From contig CASFPN010000041.1 of NCBI GenBank assembly GCA_949296425.1, forward strand, positions 1 to 64,000: 64,000 bases of DNA, read 5' to 3'. Shown here in pieces: positions 25,561 through 35,385 of this stretch. Numbering within the stretch: position 1 is the stretch's first letter; each line of letters starts with the position of its first letter. Under the pieces are notes generated by a model. It had not been told where the DNA came from. It did not search any database and saw only the letters and a list, made by a program, of their open reading frames with translations. Both the position numbers and the translations under genes were made by a program. The DNA is from an uncultured bacterium (lineage in GTDB: Bacteria > Cyanobacteriota > Vampirovibrionia > Gastranaerophilales > Gastranaerophilaceae).

Positions 25561-27306
25561 TTGAGAAGAAGATTGCGCAATGAGCCGGAAAATGAAATAG
25601 AAAAACGCAGCAAAACTTTTGATCAGGTAGTAGGTTTTTTACACATATTTTTTATATGTTTTATGGTTTTGCTTGTAATTTATCTGTTTTTTATACAGGT
25701 AATTGATGTGAGAAAATACAGAGCCAGAGCGAGAAGTCAGCGTGTTGGCAGAATTTTTTCAATGCGCGGAGATATTTTTGACAGAAACGGAATAAAACTT
25801 GCAACAGATAAGGTTTATTCGGATGTTTATGCGCACCCGGCTGATTATGACCATTCGCCTGAAGAGCTCGCAAAAATGCTTGCACCTATACTAAAAATGC
25901 CAAAAGATTCTCTTTTGCAAAAACTTAAAAAACCTGGCCCGGTTATTACCTTAAAAAAAGATATTGACAGAAATGCAGCAAAAGAAATATCTAAGTTGCA
26001 TTTGCGCGAAATAAGTCTTGGTAAAAAAAATACAAGAGAATATCCTCAGGGTACACTTGCTGCGCATGTATTGGGTTATTATAACTTTGATGCGGATATT
26101 GCAAACGGGGTCGAATTTACGGCAAAAGATAGGCTGGAACACGTAATCAATACGGTAAAATATCAAAAAACACGCGACGGAAAAATAATTTACGATTTTA
26201 CAACCGATCCTGTTGCTACAACAACAAATCCTAAAGGTGAAAATGTAACTCTCACAATTGATGCAGCTATACAGCATGTTTGTGAAAAAGAAATTGAAAA
26301 GATGGTTAAGGAAAAAGAAGCAGAACGCGGAACCGTTATTGTTATGAATCCTAAAACCGGTGAAATTCTGGCATACGCAGTTTATCCGACTTTTGATCCT
26401 AATAATTACAAGAAAGCTACCCCTCAGCAGCTTAAAAATTGGACACTAACTGATGTTTTTCCGCCAGGCTCAACTTTCAAAACTGTTACGGTTGCAAGTG
26501 CTATGGATTTAGGCAAAATTAACGAAAATTCAAAGATTCTGGACACCGGAAAAACCACAATAGGAAAATGGGAAATAAAAAACTATGATTATGATGTTCA
26601 CCCCTATCCGGGAGAAATTTCGCTTGAATACCTGTTTGAGCACTCCAGTAACATCGGCTCTATCAATGTCGCGCGAACAATGAATCCTGCAGAATTTTAT
26701 ACGGTATTAAAAAAATTCGGTTTCGGAGAAAAAACAGGAATAGACCTGCCTGGTGAATCCGTCGGTTTATTGCCTTATTGGAGCCACTGGGATCAGGGAA
26801 TACACGCTACAATGGCTTACGGATACGGAACATCTGTTACCGCTATTCAGATGATTTCGGCAGTTCAGGCTCTTGCCAACAATGGTGTAAGAGTTACTCC
26901 CCATGTCATTAAATATACTTCTCAGGAAGAATATGACAACAAAATTCACCATATTCAAGTTATAAAACCCGAAACTGCCCAAACAATTACTAAACTTCTG
27001 GCTGCATCCGTTAATAACGGCCGTTCGGTAATAAAAATGGATAAATATAACGTCGCAGCTAAAACAGGAACCTCAAGAAAACCAAAAGAAGGTGGGGCTG
27101 GTTACACGCCGTATATGTACACGTCAACAATCGGGTATTTCCCGGCATCTGATCCGCAGGTGCTTATATATGTTATGGTGGACAGCGCTAAAGTAGGTGC
27201 TATATGGGGTAATACGGTTGCAGGCCCCGTTTTCCATGAAGTAGCTGTTCAGGTTGCCAGAATTTTAAATTTAAAACCCGATAAAGCACCCGCAAAAAAG
27301 AATTAA
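25561..27306 (+). CDS. ftsI: Class B penicillin-binding protein (FtsI/PBP3-like transpeptidase)
   Basis: A 581-residue septal transpeptidase. A cytoplasmic tail is followed by one membrane helix (about 27-50, HIFFICFMVLLVIYLFFI), the PBP dimerisation domain (SMRGDIFDRNG, NTREYPQGTLAAHVLGY) and the transpeptidase domain. Active-site motifs are SxxK in GSTFKT (Ser about 304), SxN in HSSNIGS (about 362) and KTGTS (about 501). A TTG start is used: GAGAGGG is about 8 nt upstream and no in-frame ATG lies near. No C-terminal PASTA domain is present. It is followed 25 nt later by murE, a dcw-type ftsI-murE pair making and crosslinking septal peptidoglycan. Confidence 0.93.
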   Translation: MRRRLRNEPENEIEKRSKTFDQVVGFLHIFFICFMVLLVIYLFFIQVIDVRKYRARARSQRVGRIFSMRGDIFDRNGIKLATDKVYSDVYAHPADYDHSPEELAKMLAPILKMPKDSLLQKLKKPGPVITLKKDIDRNAAKEISKLHLREISLGKKNTREYPQGTLAAHVLGYYNFDADIANGVEFTAKDRLEHVINTVKYQKTRDGKIIYDFTTDPVATTTNPKGENVTLTIDAAIQHVCEKEIEKMVKEKEAERGTVIVMNPKTGEILAYAVYPTFDPNNYKKATPQQLKNWTLTDVFPPGSTFKTVTVASAMDLGKINENSKILDTGKTTIGKWEIKNYDYDVHPYPGEISLEYLFEHSSNIGSINVARTMNPAEFYTVLKKFGFGEKTGIDLPGESVGLLPYWSHWDQGIHATMAYGYGTSVTAIQMISAVQALANNGVRVTPHVIKYTSQEEYDNKIHHIQVIKPETAQTITKLLAASVNNGRSVIKMDKYNVAAKTGTSRKPKEGGAGYTPYMYTSTIGYFPASDPQVLIYVMVDSAKVGAIWGNTVAGPVFHEVAVQVARILNLKPDKAPAKKN

Positions 27307-27331
27307 AAGAACAATACAGGAGATTTAAACA

Positions 27332-28807
27332 ATGAAACTCGATGAATTAATTGAATATTTAGATTACAAAGATTTAATAAATTTTAAAAATGTTAATATT
27401 ACAGGTATTTCATATAACTCTAAAACCACCAAAAAGGGTGATATATTTGTTTGCCTTGTGGGAGAACACACAGACGGGCATGAATTTGCTCAAAATGCGA
27501 TAGATAACGGTGCTACGGCTCTGCTTGTCGAAAAAAAAGTCGAAGGAACTAAAATTCCGCAGGTTGTTGTGTCTTCTACACGTCACAAGATCGCAGATAT
27601 AGCCGACAGATTTTATTCAAGCCCTTCCAAAGGGATTAATCTTATCGGTATCACGGGAACTAATGGTAAAACTACAGTTACTCACTTAATTCAAAAAATA
27701 TTTGAAGAAAATGGAGAAAAGTGTGCTCTTATAGGGACACTCGGATATAAACTGTCATCAAATGGTGAATATCGTGATGCAAAACATACTACTCCGCAGG
27801 CTCCTGAACTTCAGGCTACACTTCGAATGATAAAAGATGTTGAAAAGATTGATAATGTTGTAATGGAAGTTAGTTCGCACGCGCTTGACCAAAATCGTGT
27901 TGGCGGATGCAGGTTCAACGGCGCTGTTCTGACTAATTTAACTCAGGATCACCTTGATTACCATATAACTATGGAAAACTATTTTAAAGCTAAAGCTCTG
28001 CTTTTTGAAAGACTTAAAGAAGGAAATTTCGCAGTAATAAATGCGGATGACGAGTACGGTGACAAATTTATAAGCGTTGTGCCGGAAGGTGTAAAAGTAT
28101 ATACCTACGGCGTCAGACAACAAAGTGACGTAATGGCGCATGATATAAACTTTTCATTAAATGGTGCTGAATTTACTCTGGTTGCAAATGCGAAAGCATA
28201 CAAGGTTAATCTCCACATGAACGGAATGTTTAGTGTTTATAATGTTCTTGCTGCCGTCACAACAGCACTTGCAATGGGAATTGATATAGAAATTGCTCTG
28301 AAAGCTTTGCAAAACGTAAAAGGTGTTGCAGGCAGATTTGAAGTGGTCGTAAAAAAACCGCTTGTAATTGTGGATTATGCACACACACCTGACGGTCTGG
28401 AAAATGTTTTAAAATCCGCAAGAGAAATTACACCGCAAGATGGTAAACTTATCTGTCTTTTCGGATGCGGAGGCGACAGGGATGCTACTAAAAGACCTAA
28501 AATGGGGGCAATAGCCGAAAAACTCGCTGATAAAATTGTTATTACAAGTGACAATCCGCGTTCTGAAGACCCCCAGGTTATTATAACCGACATTATTGCA
28601 GGATTAAAATCAGTAAACACTGATAAAGTTATTGTTGAACCTGACAGAGGAACTGCAATTGCATTATTAAGAACAATTGCAAACAACAATGATGTTGTCG
28701 TTATTGCCGGAAAAGGTCATGAGGATTATCAAATACTCAAAGACAAAACAATACACTTTGATGACAGAGAAGAAGCACGAAAGGTCTTTGAAGTAAGCGT
28801 AATATAA
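27332..28807 (+). CDS. murE: UDP-N-acetylmuramoyl-L-alanyl-D-glutamate--2,6-diaminopimelate ligase
   Basis: A 491-residue Mur ligase that adds the third amino acid to UDP-MurNAc-Ala-Glu in the cytosol. The N-terminal UDP-binding domain has ISYNSKTTKKGDIFVCL. The ATP-binding loop is GITGTNGKTT (about 105). The segment HTTPQAPELQ and the carbamylated-Lys region near FKAKALLFERL are present. The C-terminal domain carries SDNPRSEDP; DNPR is the signature of enzymes selecting meso-diaminopimelate, so the peptidoglycan is predicted to be DAP type. An AGGAG ribosome site is present. Co-transcribed with ftsI. Confidence 0.96.
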   Translation: MKLDELIEYLDYKDLINFKNVNITGISYNSKTTKKGDIFVCLVGEHTDGHEFAQNAIDNGATALLVEKKVEGTKIPQVVVSSTRHKIADIADRFYSSPSKGINLIGITGTNGKTTVTHLIQKIFEENGEKCALIGTLGYKLSSNGEYRDAKHTTPQAPELQATLRMIKDVEKIDNVVMEVSSHALDQNRVGGCRFNGAVLTNLTQDHLDYHITMENYFKAKALLFERLKEGNFAVINADDEYGDKFISVVPEGVKVYTYGVRQQSDVMAHDINFSLNGAEFTLVANAKAYKVNLHMNGMFSVYNVLAAVTTALAMGIDIEIALKALQNVKGVAGRFEVVVKKPLVIVDYAHTPDGLENVLKSAREITPQDGKLICLFGCGGDRDATKRPKMGAIAEKLADKIVITSDNPRSEDPQVIITDIIAGLKSVNTDKVIVEPDRGTAIALLRTIANNNDVVVIAGKGHEDYQILKDKTIHFDDREEARKVFEVSVI

Positions 28808-28817
28808 ACTGAATAAA

Positions 28818-28844
28818 CTACCCTCTACCTACGGAAGAGGGTAG
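28818..28844 (+). other. Hairpin between murE and nagA
   Basis: A perfect 9-bp stem CTACCCTCT/AGAGGGTAG (28818-28826/28836-28844) with a 9-nt loop lies 10 nt after the murE stop. No U tract follows, so it may be an mRNA end or processing structure rather than a full terminator. The arms resemble the CCCTCT intergenic repeats seen elsewhere. Confidence 0.5.
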
Positions 28845-28890
28845 AATTTCAACACAACGAACGCGCGTTAAAAATTCGGGAGAGTGTTAT

Positions 28891-29796
28891 ATGAAAACAA
28901 AACTTTTAATAGAACAACATTTCCACGGGTGTTTCGGAATTGACTTTAATAAAGCCTCGGTAGATGATGTATTATATCTTTCAAAAGAGATTTTAAAATG
29001 CGGTATCGGCGGAATTTTTCCGACACTTGTCACAGATACCATCCAAAATACAAAGCATGCAATTTCTGTGATTAAAGAGGCTTCAAAACGTCAGACACCT
29101 GATATGGCACGTATTCTCGGAATACATCTGGAAGGAATATTCCTAAATCCGGAGAAAAAAGGAATTCATAATTCTGAATATTTTTTAAAACCAACAAAAG
29201 AAAATTATAAATTAATTGAGGATACTTCCATCAAAATCGTAACTCTTGCACCTGAATTTGATGAAGGTTTAATTACTTATTTATCTGATAAAAATATCAA
29301 AATTCAGGCAGGACACTGTATGGGCGGAGATTTAACAGGATGCACGGGAGTAACGCATCTTTTCAACGCTATGTCTGGAATTACACACAGAGGTGAATCA
29401 ACTGCGCTTTCTTCACTAATTAGTGACAATATTTATACTGAAATTATAGGAGATGGTGTGCACGTTTCTGATCAAGCTTTGGAATTAACCTTTAAGGCAA
29501 AACCTGAGGATAAATTAATTTTAATCAGCGACTGTTTGCCAATAACTAAGAGTGACTTGAAAGCAATGATTTTTGCCGGAGAAAAAGTTTATTACGACGG
29601 GATAAAAGCAACCTCTAAAGGAGGAACGCTTGCAGGAAGCACAACATTGCTGCCCGACATAATAAAGCGGCTTGCTAAACGAAATTTGTTTAATCCTGAA
29701 TATATCAACAACCCTTACAAATATCATAATATAGATTTAGAAGGATATGTTGAATGGGATGATGCGTGGAATATTATAAAGGTTATAAAAAAATGA
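28891..29796 (+). CDS. nagA: N-acetylglucosamine-6-phosphate deacetylase, short form
   Basis: A 301-residue amidohydrolase. Metal and substrate motifs are recognisable: [11 protein letters not shown] near the N terminus, [49 protein letters not shown] and the catalytic Asp in [19 protein letters not shown] is close to the NagA C-terminal core. Typical NagA is about 380 residues; this one lacks most of the N- and C-terminal beta-sandwich, leaving the barrel. It would deacetylate GlcNAc-6-P during cell-wall recycling or amino sugar use. The GGGAGAG site precedes the ATG. Its stop overlaps the ilvD start (ATGA). No nagB is seen in the window. Confidence 0.88.
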   Translation: MKTKLLIEQHFHGCFGIDFNKASVDDVLYLSKEILKCGIGGIFPTLVTDTIQNTKHAISVIKEASKRQTPDMARILGIHLEGIFLNPEKKGIHNSEYFLKPTKENYKLIEDTSIKIVTLAPEFDEGLITYLSDKNIKIQAGHCMGGDLTGCTGVTHLFNAMSGITHRGESTALSSLISDNIYTEIIGDGVHVSDQALELTFKAKPEDKLILISDCLPITKSDLKAMIFAGEKVYYDGIKATSKGGTLAGSTTLLPDIIKRLAKRNLFNPEYINNPYKYHNIDLEGYVEWDDAWNIIKVIKK

Positions 29797-31442
29797 AAAG
29801 CGACAATATAAAAAAAGGAATAGCCAGAACTCCTCACCGCGGGCTTTTAATGGCAACAGGCGTCAGTAAAAAAAATATGAATGCACCGTTTATCGGAATA
29901 GCAAGTTCTTTTTCAGATCTTGTCCCGGGACATATAGGAATGCGAGATCTTGAACGCCAGATTGAGAAAGGAATACATACCGGCGGCGGTCAGGCATTTG
30001 TGTTTGGTGTACCCGCAATTTGTGACGGCATTGCAATGGGGCACAGCGGAATGAGGTACTCACTTCCTTCTCGCGATTTAATTGCTGATTGTGTAGAAAC
30101 AGTAGCTGCAGCTCATCAATTTGACGGAATTGTCCTGCTTTCGAACTGCGACAAAATTACCCCAGGAATGCTCATCGGCGCATTACGTTTAAATATTCCG
30201 GCAATCCTTGTTACAGCTGGTCCGATGCTCGACGGGGAGTGCAGGGGACATCACAAATTAACAATGGTAACAGGTTCTTTCGAAGCTGTCGGACAATACA
30301 GAAAGGGAGAAATTCCAGAAGAAGAACTTTTAGCTCTGGAAGAAGAATCCTGCCCTTCTGCAGGAGCATGTCAGGGGATGTACACCGCAAACACAATGGC
30401 ATGTCTGGCAGAGATTATGGGGATGAGCCTGCCTTACTGTTCTTCAGCTTCCGCTGTTTCCGCAAAAAAAAGAAGAATTGCTTTTGAAAGTGGTATGCAA
30501 ATAGTTGAACTTATAAAAAATGATATTAAACCGTCAGATATTATAACACGTGACAGCTTAAGAAACGCTATTACCGCAGATTTAGCTCTTGGAGGTTCTA
30601 CAAACACATTTTTGCATCTTCTTGCAATCGCAAATGCAGGGAATATTGATATTACCTTAAAAGATTTTGAACAAATAAGTGAATATATTCATCAAATAGT
30701 GAAGATTAACCCGTCTTCAACTTTAACAATGGCAGATTTTCATAATGCAGGTGGTATACCGGCAGTTATAAAATCTCTGAAAAAGTTTCTTAAAGATACT
30801 AAAACAGTAAGCGGATTAACAATAAATGACATATCTGAAAGTGCATGGGCTGACACAAACGTTATTCCCGAATATGATAAATCAACATATACGCAGCCCG
30901 GTTTAAGTATATTATACGGAAACCTTGCAAAAGACGGATGTGTAATAAAAACGTCAGGAGTTGCACCTGAATGTTATACATTTGAAGGCTCAGCAAAAAC
31001 TTTTGACAGCGAAGAAGCTGCTATGCTAGCTCTTGAAAATGACGAAATTAAAGAAGGTGATGTAATGGTAATTCGTTATGAAGGTCCGAAAGGCAGCCCC
31101 GGAATGCGGGAAATGCTTGCGCCGACATCACTTCTTGTCGGTAAAGGGCTCGGTACAAAGTGCGCACTCATAACAGACGGACGTTTTTCCGGAGCAACCA
31201 GAGGGATTTGCGCAGGACATATCTGTCCTGAGGCCGCAAACGGCGGAACAATAGCTCTTGTAGAAAACGGCGATAAGATTAAAATTGATATTCCAAATCG
31301 CCGAATAGATTTGCTTGTCGATGAAAAAATGCTTGAAAAACGGCGAAAAAATCTCAAACCATTTGAACCGAAAGTTAAATCCGGTTATTTATACAAGTAT
31401 TCTCAAAACGTTCAAGATGCCTCACATGGAGCTATTGTATAA
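29793..31442 (+). CDS. ilvD: Dihydroxy-acid dehydratase
   Basis: A 549-residue IlvD/Edd family enzyme that dehydrates the product of IlvC to the 2-keto acid. Cluster cysteines lie in [11 protein letters not shown] and in [16 protein letters not shown], and the first region has [19 protein letters not shown]. The C-terminal domain shows [31 protein letters not shown] and [12 protein letters not shown] start at the ATG at 29793, which overlaps the nagA stop; the family N terminus ([18 protein letters not shown]) begins right there. Translational coupling to nagA is likely. Length is normal. Confidence 0.96.
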   Translation: MKSDNIKKGIARTPHRGLLMATGVSKKNMNAPFIGIASSFSDLVPGHIGMRDLERQIEKGIHTGGGQAFVFGVPAICDGIAMGHSGMRYSLPSRDLIADCVETVAAAHQFDGIVLLSNCDKITPGMLIGALRLNIPAILVTAGPMLDGECRGHHKLTMVTGSFEAVGQYRKGEIPEEELLALEEESCPSAGACQGMYTANTMACLAEIMGMSLPYCSSASAVSAKKRRIAFESGMQIVELIKNDIKPSDIITRDSLRNAITADLALGGSTNTFLHLLAIANAGNIDITLKDFEQISEYIHQIVKINPSSTLTMADFHNAGGIPAVIKSLKKFLKDTKTVSGLTINDISESAWADTNVIPEYDKSTYTQPGLSILYGNLAKDGCVIKTSGVAPECYTFEGSAKTFDSEEAAMLALENDEIKEGDVMVIRYEGPKGSPGMREMLAPTSLLVGKGLGTKCALITDGRFSGATRGICAGHICPEAANGGTIALVENGDKIKIDIPNRRIDLLVDEKMLEKRRKNLKPFEPKVKSGYLYKYSQNVQDASHGAIV

Positions 31443-31445
31443 AAC

Positions 31446-32522
31446 ATGAATGAATTAAAAGACTTTGCCAGTGATATTAATAAATGTTCCAAATGCGGAC
31501 TGTGCCAGTCTGTTTGTCCTGTTTATAAAGAAACAGGTAATGACTGCGCCGTATCTCGCGGGAAATTTGTAATGCTGGACGGAGTTTTAAAAGGAGATTT
31601 AAAACTCAACAAAAATATTAACAAATATCTTGATCTGTGTCTTAAATGCGGTAAATGTTCTGATTTCTGCCCGAGCGGAATAGACGTTTGCAAAATTTTT
31701 GAAACTGCAAAATATCAATATGCAAAAAATACTTTAACAGGAAAAATAATCTTTTTTCTTCAATCAAAAGTTGTTTTCGGCAATTTTATCAATTTTTTTA
31801 AATTTTTAACAAAACCGTTCAGAAAAAAAATAAAAGGTAAAACTCAAAACAGGCTGAAACTTCTTTATTTTAAAGGATGTGTCAATAATTTATGCCCGAA
31901 AAATGATAATTATCTGAATAAAATTTTTAAAAATTCCGAAGTTGAAATTATTGAAAAAGATTTTGATTGCTGTGGTCTGCCGTTTTTGTCCAGCGGTAAT
32001 CTTGAAAGATTTGAGCAGGTAAAAAAACATAACCTAAAAATGCTTGATTGTGATTTTGACTACATTTTAACAGACTGCGCAAGCTGTGAAAGTACATTAA
32101 AACAATATATGAATGCAAAATTCATAAATCTCGGAGAATTAATGAATCTGCTGGGCATAAAATTTAGATTTTCAAAACCTTTAAAAGTGACATTTCATAA
32201 GCCCTGCCATCTTGAAAACGATAAATTTTTTAAACCTTTGATTGAAAATTGTGAAAATGTTGAATATATTGAAATGAATAATTATGACAGTTGCTGCGGT
32301 TTTGCAGGAGAATTTGCGCTTAAAAATCACAAAATATCAAAATCAATTTCTTTGAACAAAGCTGAAAATATTATAAAAACAGTAGCAGATTACGTGTTAA
32401 CGACCTGTCCCGGTTGTATATTAGGAATAAAACAGGGACTAATTTTTTCCGGGAAACAATCTAAAAAACCAGTGGTTAAAAGTTTAGCCGAATTTTTAGC
32501 ATCTGCTGACAAAATTATTTAG
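31446..32522 (+). CDS. (Fe-S)-binding oxidoreductase subunit, GlcF-like
   Basis: A 358-residue protein with two 4Fe-4S motifs near the N terminus (CSKCGLCQSVCPVYK and CLKCGKCSDFCPSG). Two CCG domains follow: FKGCVNN...DCCGLPFLSSGN...DCASCE, and FHKPCHLEN...DSCCGFAGEF...TTCPGC. This layout matches glycolate oxidase subunit GlcF and relatives of heterodisulfide reductase HdrB/D. The flavin subunit (GlcD/GlcE) that would normally be next to it is not in the window. It starts 3 nt after ilvD, so nagA-ilvD-this gene form a tight operon. Substrate, probably a 2-hydroxy acid, is not determined. Confidence 0.82.
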   Translation: MNELKDFASDINKCSKCGLCQSVCPVYKETGNDCAVSRGKFVMLDGVLKGDLKLNKNINKYLDLCLKCGKCSDFCPSGIDVCKIFETAKYQYAKNTLTGKIIFFLQSKVVFGNFINFFKFLTKPFRKKIKGKTQNRLKLLYFKGCVNNLCPKNDNYLNKIFKNSEVEIIEKDFDCCGLPFLSSGNLERFEQVKKHNLKMLDCDFDYILTDCASCESTLKQYMNAKFINLGELMNLLGIKFRFSKPLKVTFHKPCHLENDKFFKPLIENCENVEYIEMNNYDSCCGFAGEFALKNHKISKSISLNKAENIIKTVADYVLTTCPGCILGIKQGLIFSGKQSKKPVVKSLAEFLASADKII

Positions 32523-32525
32523 AGA

Positions 32526-33818
32526 TTATTTTGTCAATAGCATACTTAAATTAGGCAGTCCGGCACCGCACCAGTTAGGCAGTTGAAAATTAAAACCTTT
32601 TCCACCGGGTCTTAATGGGTCAATAAAGCTTGAATCTCCTATATCAACAACTTTTAAAACTCCGTCTTGTTCAATAAAATTGCTGTCACTGGCATCATTA
32701 TAGTAAATCCCGAGCCTGTTTAAATCGGTCAATTTTTGGTTTGCGGCAAACTGATTGTTTAACCCATGCGGATGATTGCCTGCTTGAAATTCGTATATAG
32801 ATATATTTGAACCATAATCATAATAATACATTTTAGGAGAATTTTCACAGTTATTAAGTGTTAAATAATAATCTATTTGCGCATTTGTAAATGTTGAATC
32901 AGAACGATAAGCCAGACATTCCTTAGCGTAATTTGAATGACATCCCCATTTTTGTTGGATTTTTATTACATATTCTTTTTTATCATTACCGTTTAAAAAT
33001 TTTATTTTGTATGGCGTTTTACATGATTTTCCGTTAGATAAAGAAGTTACTTCCATATGTATACCGCTGTACTCTAACGTTTTAGGCTCACCTATTTTAT
33101 AGTCATGGCTTTTCAGCCATTCGATAAAATGGTTGAAATCATAAAGTTTTTCAAATGTTTCAGGCAATTTCCCTATATGGAAATTTTCTTTGCCGTTTCG
33201 TAAAATATGAACATGCCAATTGGGAGAAATCCTCAAGAGGGTATCTGTGTCTGATTTATCAAGAGCCTCATGCGCAATTTTGATAATATATCTGTCATAA
33301 GCCTCATTGTAGCCTTTAGGTGCCTGAAGCCATTCAATAAGATTATTTTCTCCGCCGATTTTTTCTTTTAAGATTTTTAGATTATATGATGATTTGCGTG
33401 GGTCAGATATAACTTCATTAATAAAATCAACGCTTATTTTTTTATCAGCAGTTATTGCAAATAAAAATTCTTTCACTTTTGATGGTTCACTATTTAGTGA
33501 AGAAAGAAATGAAATGAATCCTGTTTTGGATTTTTCAAATGCACTGTAAAGTTTGGTCTTTGTAAAGTCTACAATTTTATAAGGCAGTAATGAGTCTGCA
33601 TCGGCACATTTGTTTTGATTTTGTAACAGCCGGTTAATTTTATTTCTCTGGTATATTGCAACAATTGCCAAGCCGGCAATGCCTGCCCCCATGAGAGTTG
33701 TTTGAAGCATACGGGAATTTTTTTTAGTGTGTGAGTGTGGCTTGTCTTTTTTTACTTCTTCTCTTTTGGGGATTATATAGTTATTTACCGGGGTTTTAAA
33801 ATTTTCTATTTTAGTCAT
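32526..33818 (-). CDS. Membrane-anchored protein with a divergent kinase-like domain
   Basis: A 430-residue protein. A short basic N terminus is followed by one hydrophobic helix (about 38-55, QTTLMGAGIAGLAIVAIY), a helical middle and a C-terminal ~180 residues with the landmarks of a protein-kinase-like fold in the right order: Lys286 in EYVIKIQQ, Glu300 in NYAKECLAY, a hinge-like IYEFQAG (341-347), a catalytic-loop-like NDASDSN with Asp375 and Asn380 (D-x4-N), and Asp392-Ile-Gly394 in place of DFG. The glycine-rich loop is not obvious. If real, it is an ATP-dependent kinase or pseudokinase. The gene converges on the Fe-S gene. I know no named family; the kinase call is inference from spacing. 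Confidence 0.5.
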   Translation of the reverse strand: MTKIENFKTPVNNYIIPKREEVKKDKPHSHTKKNSRMLQTTLMGAGIAGLAIVAIYQRNKINRLLQNQNKCADADSLLPYKIVDFTKTKLYSAFEKSKTGFISFLSSLNSEPSKVKEFLFAITADKKISVDFINEVISDPRKSSYNLKILKEKIGGENNLIEWLQAPKGYNEAYDRYIIKIAHEALDKSDTDTLLRISPNWHVHILRNGKENFHIGKLPETFEKLYDFNHFIEWLKSHDYKIGEPKTLEYSGIHMEVTSLSNGKSCKTPYKIKFLNGNDKKEYVIKIQQKWGCHSNYAKECLAYRSDSTFTNAQIDYYLTLNNCENSPKMYYYDYGSNISIYEFQAGNHPHGLNNQFAANQKLTDLNRLGIYYNDASDSNFIEQDGVLKVVDIGDSSFIDPLRPGGKGFNFQLPNWCGAGLPNLSMLLTK

Positions 33819-33890
33819 AGTTAGTTAATATTATATGTTCACAGGAGTAATAAATCCTCAAAATAAAAATTTTTGCGGTTTTGTTAACAA

Positions 33891-34703
33891 TTATTTACCT
33901 AATTCTGCAGCCTTCTGTGCAGTTTTTGAAATGACATCATAGAAAAGTTTTTCGGAATTTTCTTCACTCATGACTGACACTCCTACAAAAGTACATCCGC
34001 CTTTTGTTGCAACGTTATCAATAAGTTTTTGAACAGAAATTTCTCCGCGTTCAAAAACCATTTTTGCAGAACCTGCCGCTGTTTGAGCTGCTAAAAGCAG
34101 AGATTTTTCATAATCCAGTCCGAGTTTTTGACCGGCACGCGCCATATCTTCAATTACTTTGTAGAAAAATGCCGGGCCTGAGCCTGAAATAGCTGTTACA
34201 ATATCCATTTGTTCTTCGGCAACTTCAATACATTTCCCGATATTGGAGAGCAATTCCGTAACAAATTTTGCATCTTCGTCCGTTGCATAAGCGCCTTTAC
34301 ATATTCCGCTCATACCCTCCATAACAAGTGCCGGCGTATTCGGCATTACACGAACTACCCTGTTTCTGCCGATTATGTTTTCAATTTTTTCGGTTGAAAC
34401 TCCAGCAGCAATCGATACAATAAGTTTTTCAGGGGTTAGTTCCTCTTTAATTTCTTCCAGAACCTCTGCAACATAATTTGGTTTTGTTGCAATGAAAATT
34501 ACATCGCTATCCATAACAAGATATTTATTATCTGTCAAAACTTCAATCCCGAGCCGTTTTTGAGCAGTTTCGGCGGCATTACAGTCAATTTCAGAACCTT
34601 TTATATTTTCTTTCAAAATAAATTTTGAAGAAATAGTTCCTTTTATGATTGCACTTGCCATTTTGCCGCAGCCGATAAAGCCGATTTTATATTTTTTGTT
34701 CAT
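33891..34703 (-). CDS. proC: Pyrroline-5-carboxylate reductase
   Basis: A 270-residue enzyme for the last step of proline synthesis, reducing pyrroline-5-carboxylate with NAD(P)H. The Rossmann motif IGFIGCGKMASAI is at the N terminus. FIATKPNYV, SIAAGVSTEKIE and RVMPNTPALVMEGMSG follow. The C-terminal signature region has TAISGSGPAFFY and GQKLGLDYEKS. Length is typical. AGGGTCAGG lies before the ATG. It is separated from the kinase-like gene by about 70 nt and may lead into it. Confidence 0.96.
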   Translation of the reverse strand: MNKKYKIGFIGCGKMASAIIKGTISSKFILKENIKGSEIDCNAAETAQKRLGIEVLTDNKYLVMDSDVIFIATKPNYVAEVLEEIKEELTPEKLIVSIAAGVSTEKIENIIGRNRVVRVMPNTPALVMEGMSGICKGAYATDEDAKFVTELLSNIGKCIEVAEEQMDIVTAISGSGPAFFYKVIEDMARAGQKLGLDYEKSLLLAAQTAAGSAKMVFERGEISVQKLIDNVATKGGCTFVGVSVMSEENSEKLFYDVISKTAQKAAELGK

Positions 34704-34799
34704 ATTATTTAACCTGACCCTCTTTTTGTGTTGACTAATATTTTTTTTTTATTTAACATTTGAATTATACGACAAATATAAATTAAAAGGAATAAAAAA

Positions 34800-34952
34800 A
34801 TGAGACGTACACTAGAAGGAACAAAAGTAAAAAGGCAAAAAGTAAGCGGTTTTAGAGCTAGAATGGCAACTCCCGGCGGACAGGAAGTATTGAACAGACG
34901 TCGTGCAAAAGGCCGTCATAAATTAGCTATCAACGCTAAAAAACGTGCATAA
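34800..34952 (+). CDS. rpmH: 50S ribosomal protein L34
   Basis: A 50-residue basic protein, too short for many gene callers. It opens [20 protein letters not shown], continues [20 protein letters not shown] and ends [10 protein letters not shown]. The SGFRARM and [10 protein letters not shown] segments are invariant L34 features. The RTL-x-GT start resembles cyanobacterial L34 (most bacteria have MKRTYQPS), which supports the taxonomic guess. AAAGGA lies about 8 nt before the ATG. It precedes rnpA, the conserved rpmH-rnpA order. Confidence 0.96.
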   Translation: MRRTLEGTKVKRQKVSGFRARMATPGGQEVLNRRRAKGRHKLAINAKKRA

Positions 34953-34978
34953 ATAGCAAAATTAAAAGATATGAATTA

Positions 34979-35015
34979 AACACAGCAGGCCGGGATATCT
35001 TTGGCGTGCTGTGTT
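34979..35015 (+). other. Intercistronic stem-loop between rpmH and rnpA
   Basis: A perfect 9-bp stem, AACACAGCA/TGCTGTGTT (34979-34987/35007-35015), encloses a 19-nt loop. It has no U tract, so it is not a classical terminator. It ends 13 nt before the rnpA start, which lacks a clear ribosome site, so it may control rnpA expression or mark RNA processing. Confidence 0.55.
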
Positions 35016-35028
35016 GTTCTGAAAAAAT

Positions 35029-35385
35029 ATGCTAAAAAAACAATACAGATTAAAAAGCAGAGCTGCATTTTCTGCAACATACAGAGCAAAACACTCTTTT
35101 CACAAAGGAGGGATAACTTTGTTTGCGGGAATTTTAAAAAAGGATGAAAATTTCTTAACCCGTGCAGGTTTTGTTGTAAGTAAAAAGACGCACAAAAGAG
35201 CAGTCAAACGAAATAGGCTTAAAAGGCTTATGCGGGAAAGTTACAGACTTATTTTAAAATCAGGGCAACTATACAATTCGCACAAATATATGTCTTTGAT
35301 ATTTGTTGGCGGAGAGCACGCACTTGATAAAAATTTTGAAGAAGTTCAAAATATCATTAAAAATCTTTTGCAGAGGCTTGAATAA
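35029..35385 (+). CDS. rnpA: Ribonuclease P protein component
   Basis: A 118-residue basic protein that binds RNase P RNA for tRNA 5' maturation. It begins LKKQYRLKSRAAFSATYRAK, has the strand GFVVSKKTHKRAVKRNRLKRLMRE with the family RNR-x-KR-x-x-RE signature, and the late FVGGEHALDKNFEEVQNII. Length is normal. No ribosome site is obvious at the ATG. It follows rpmH after a stem-loop and overlaps the next gene by one base. Confidence 0.94.
   Translation: MLKKQYRLKSRAAFSATYRAKHSFHKGGITLFAGILKKDENFLTRAGFVVSKKTHKRAVKRNRLKRLMRESYRLILKSGQLYNSHKYMSLIFVGGEHALDKNFEEVQNIIKNLLQRLE

Noticed and set aside
34800-35385. rpmH-rnpA considered as a marker of the replication origin
   Set aside because: dnaA and dnaN are absent, and I saw no cluster of DnaA boxes in the adjoining gaps.
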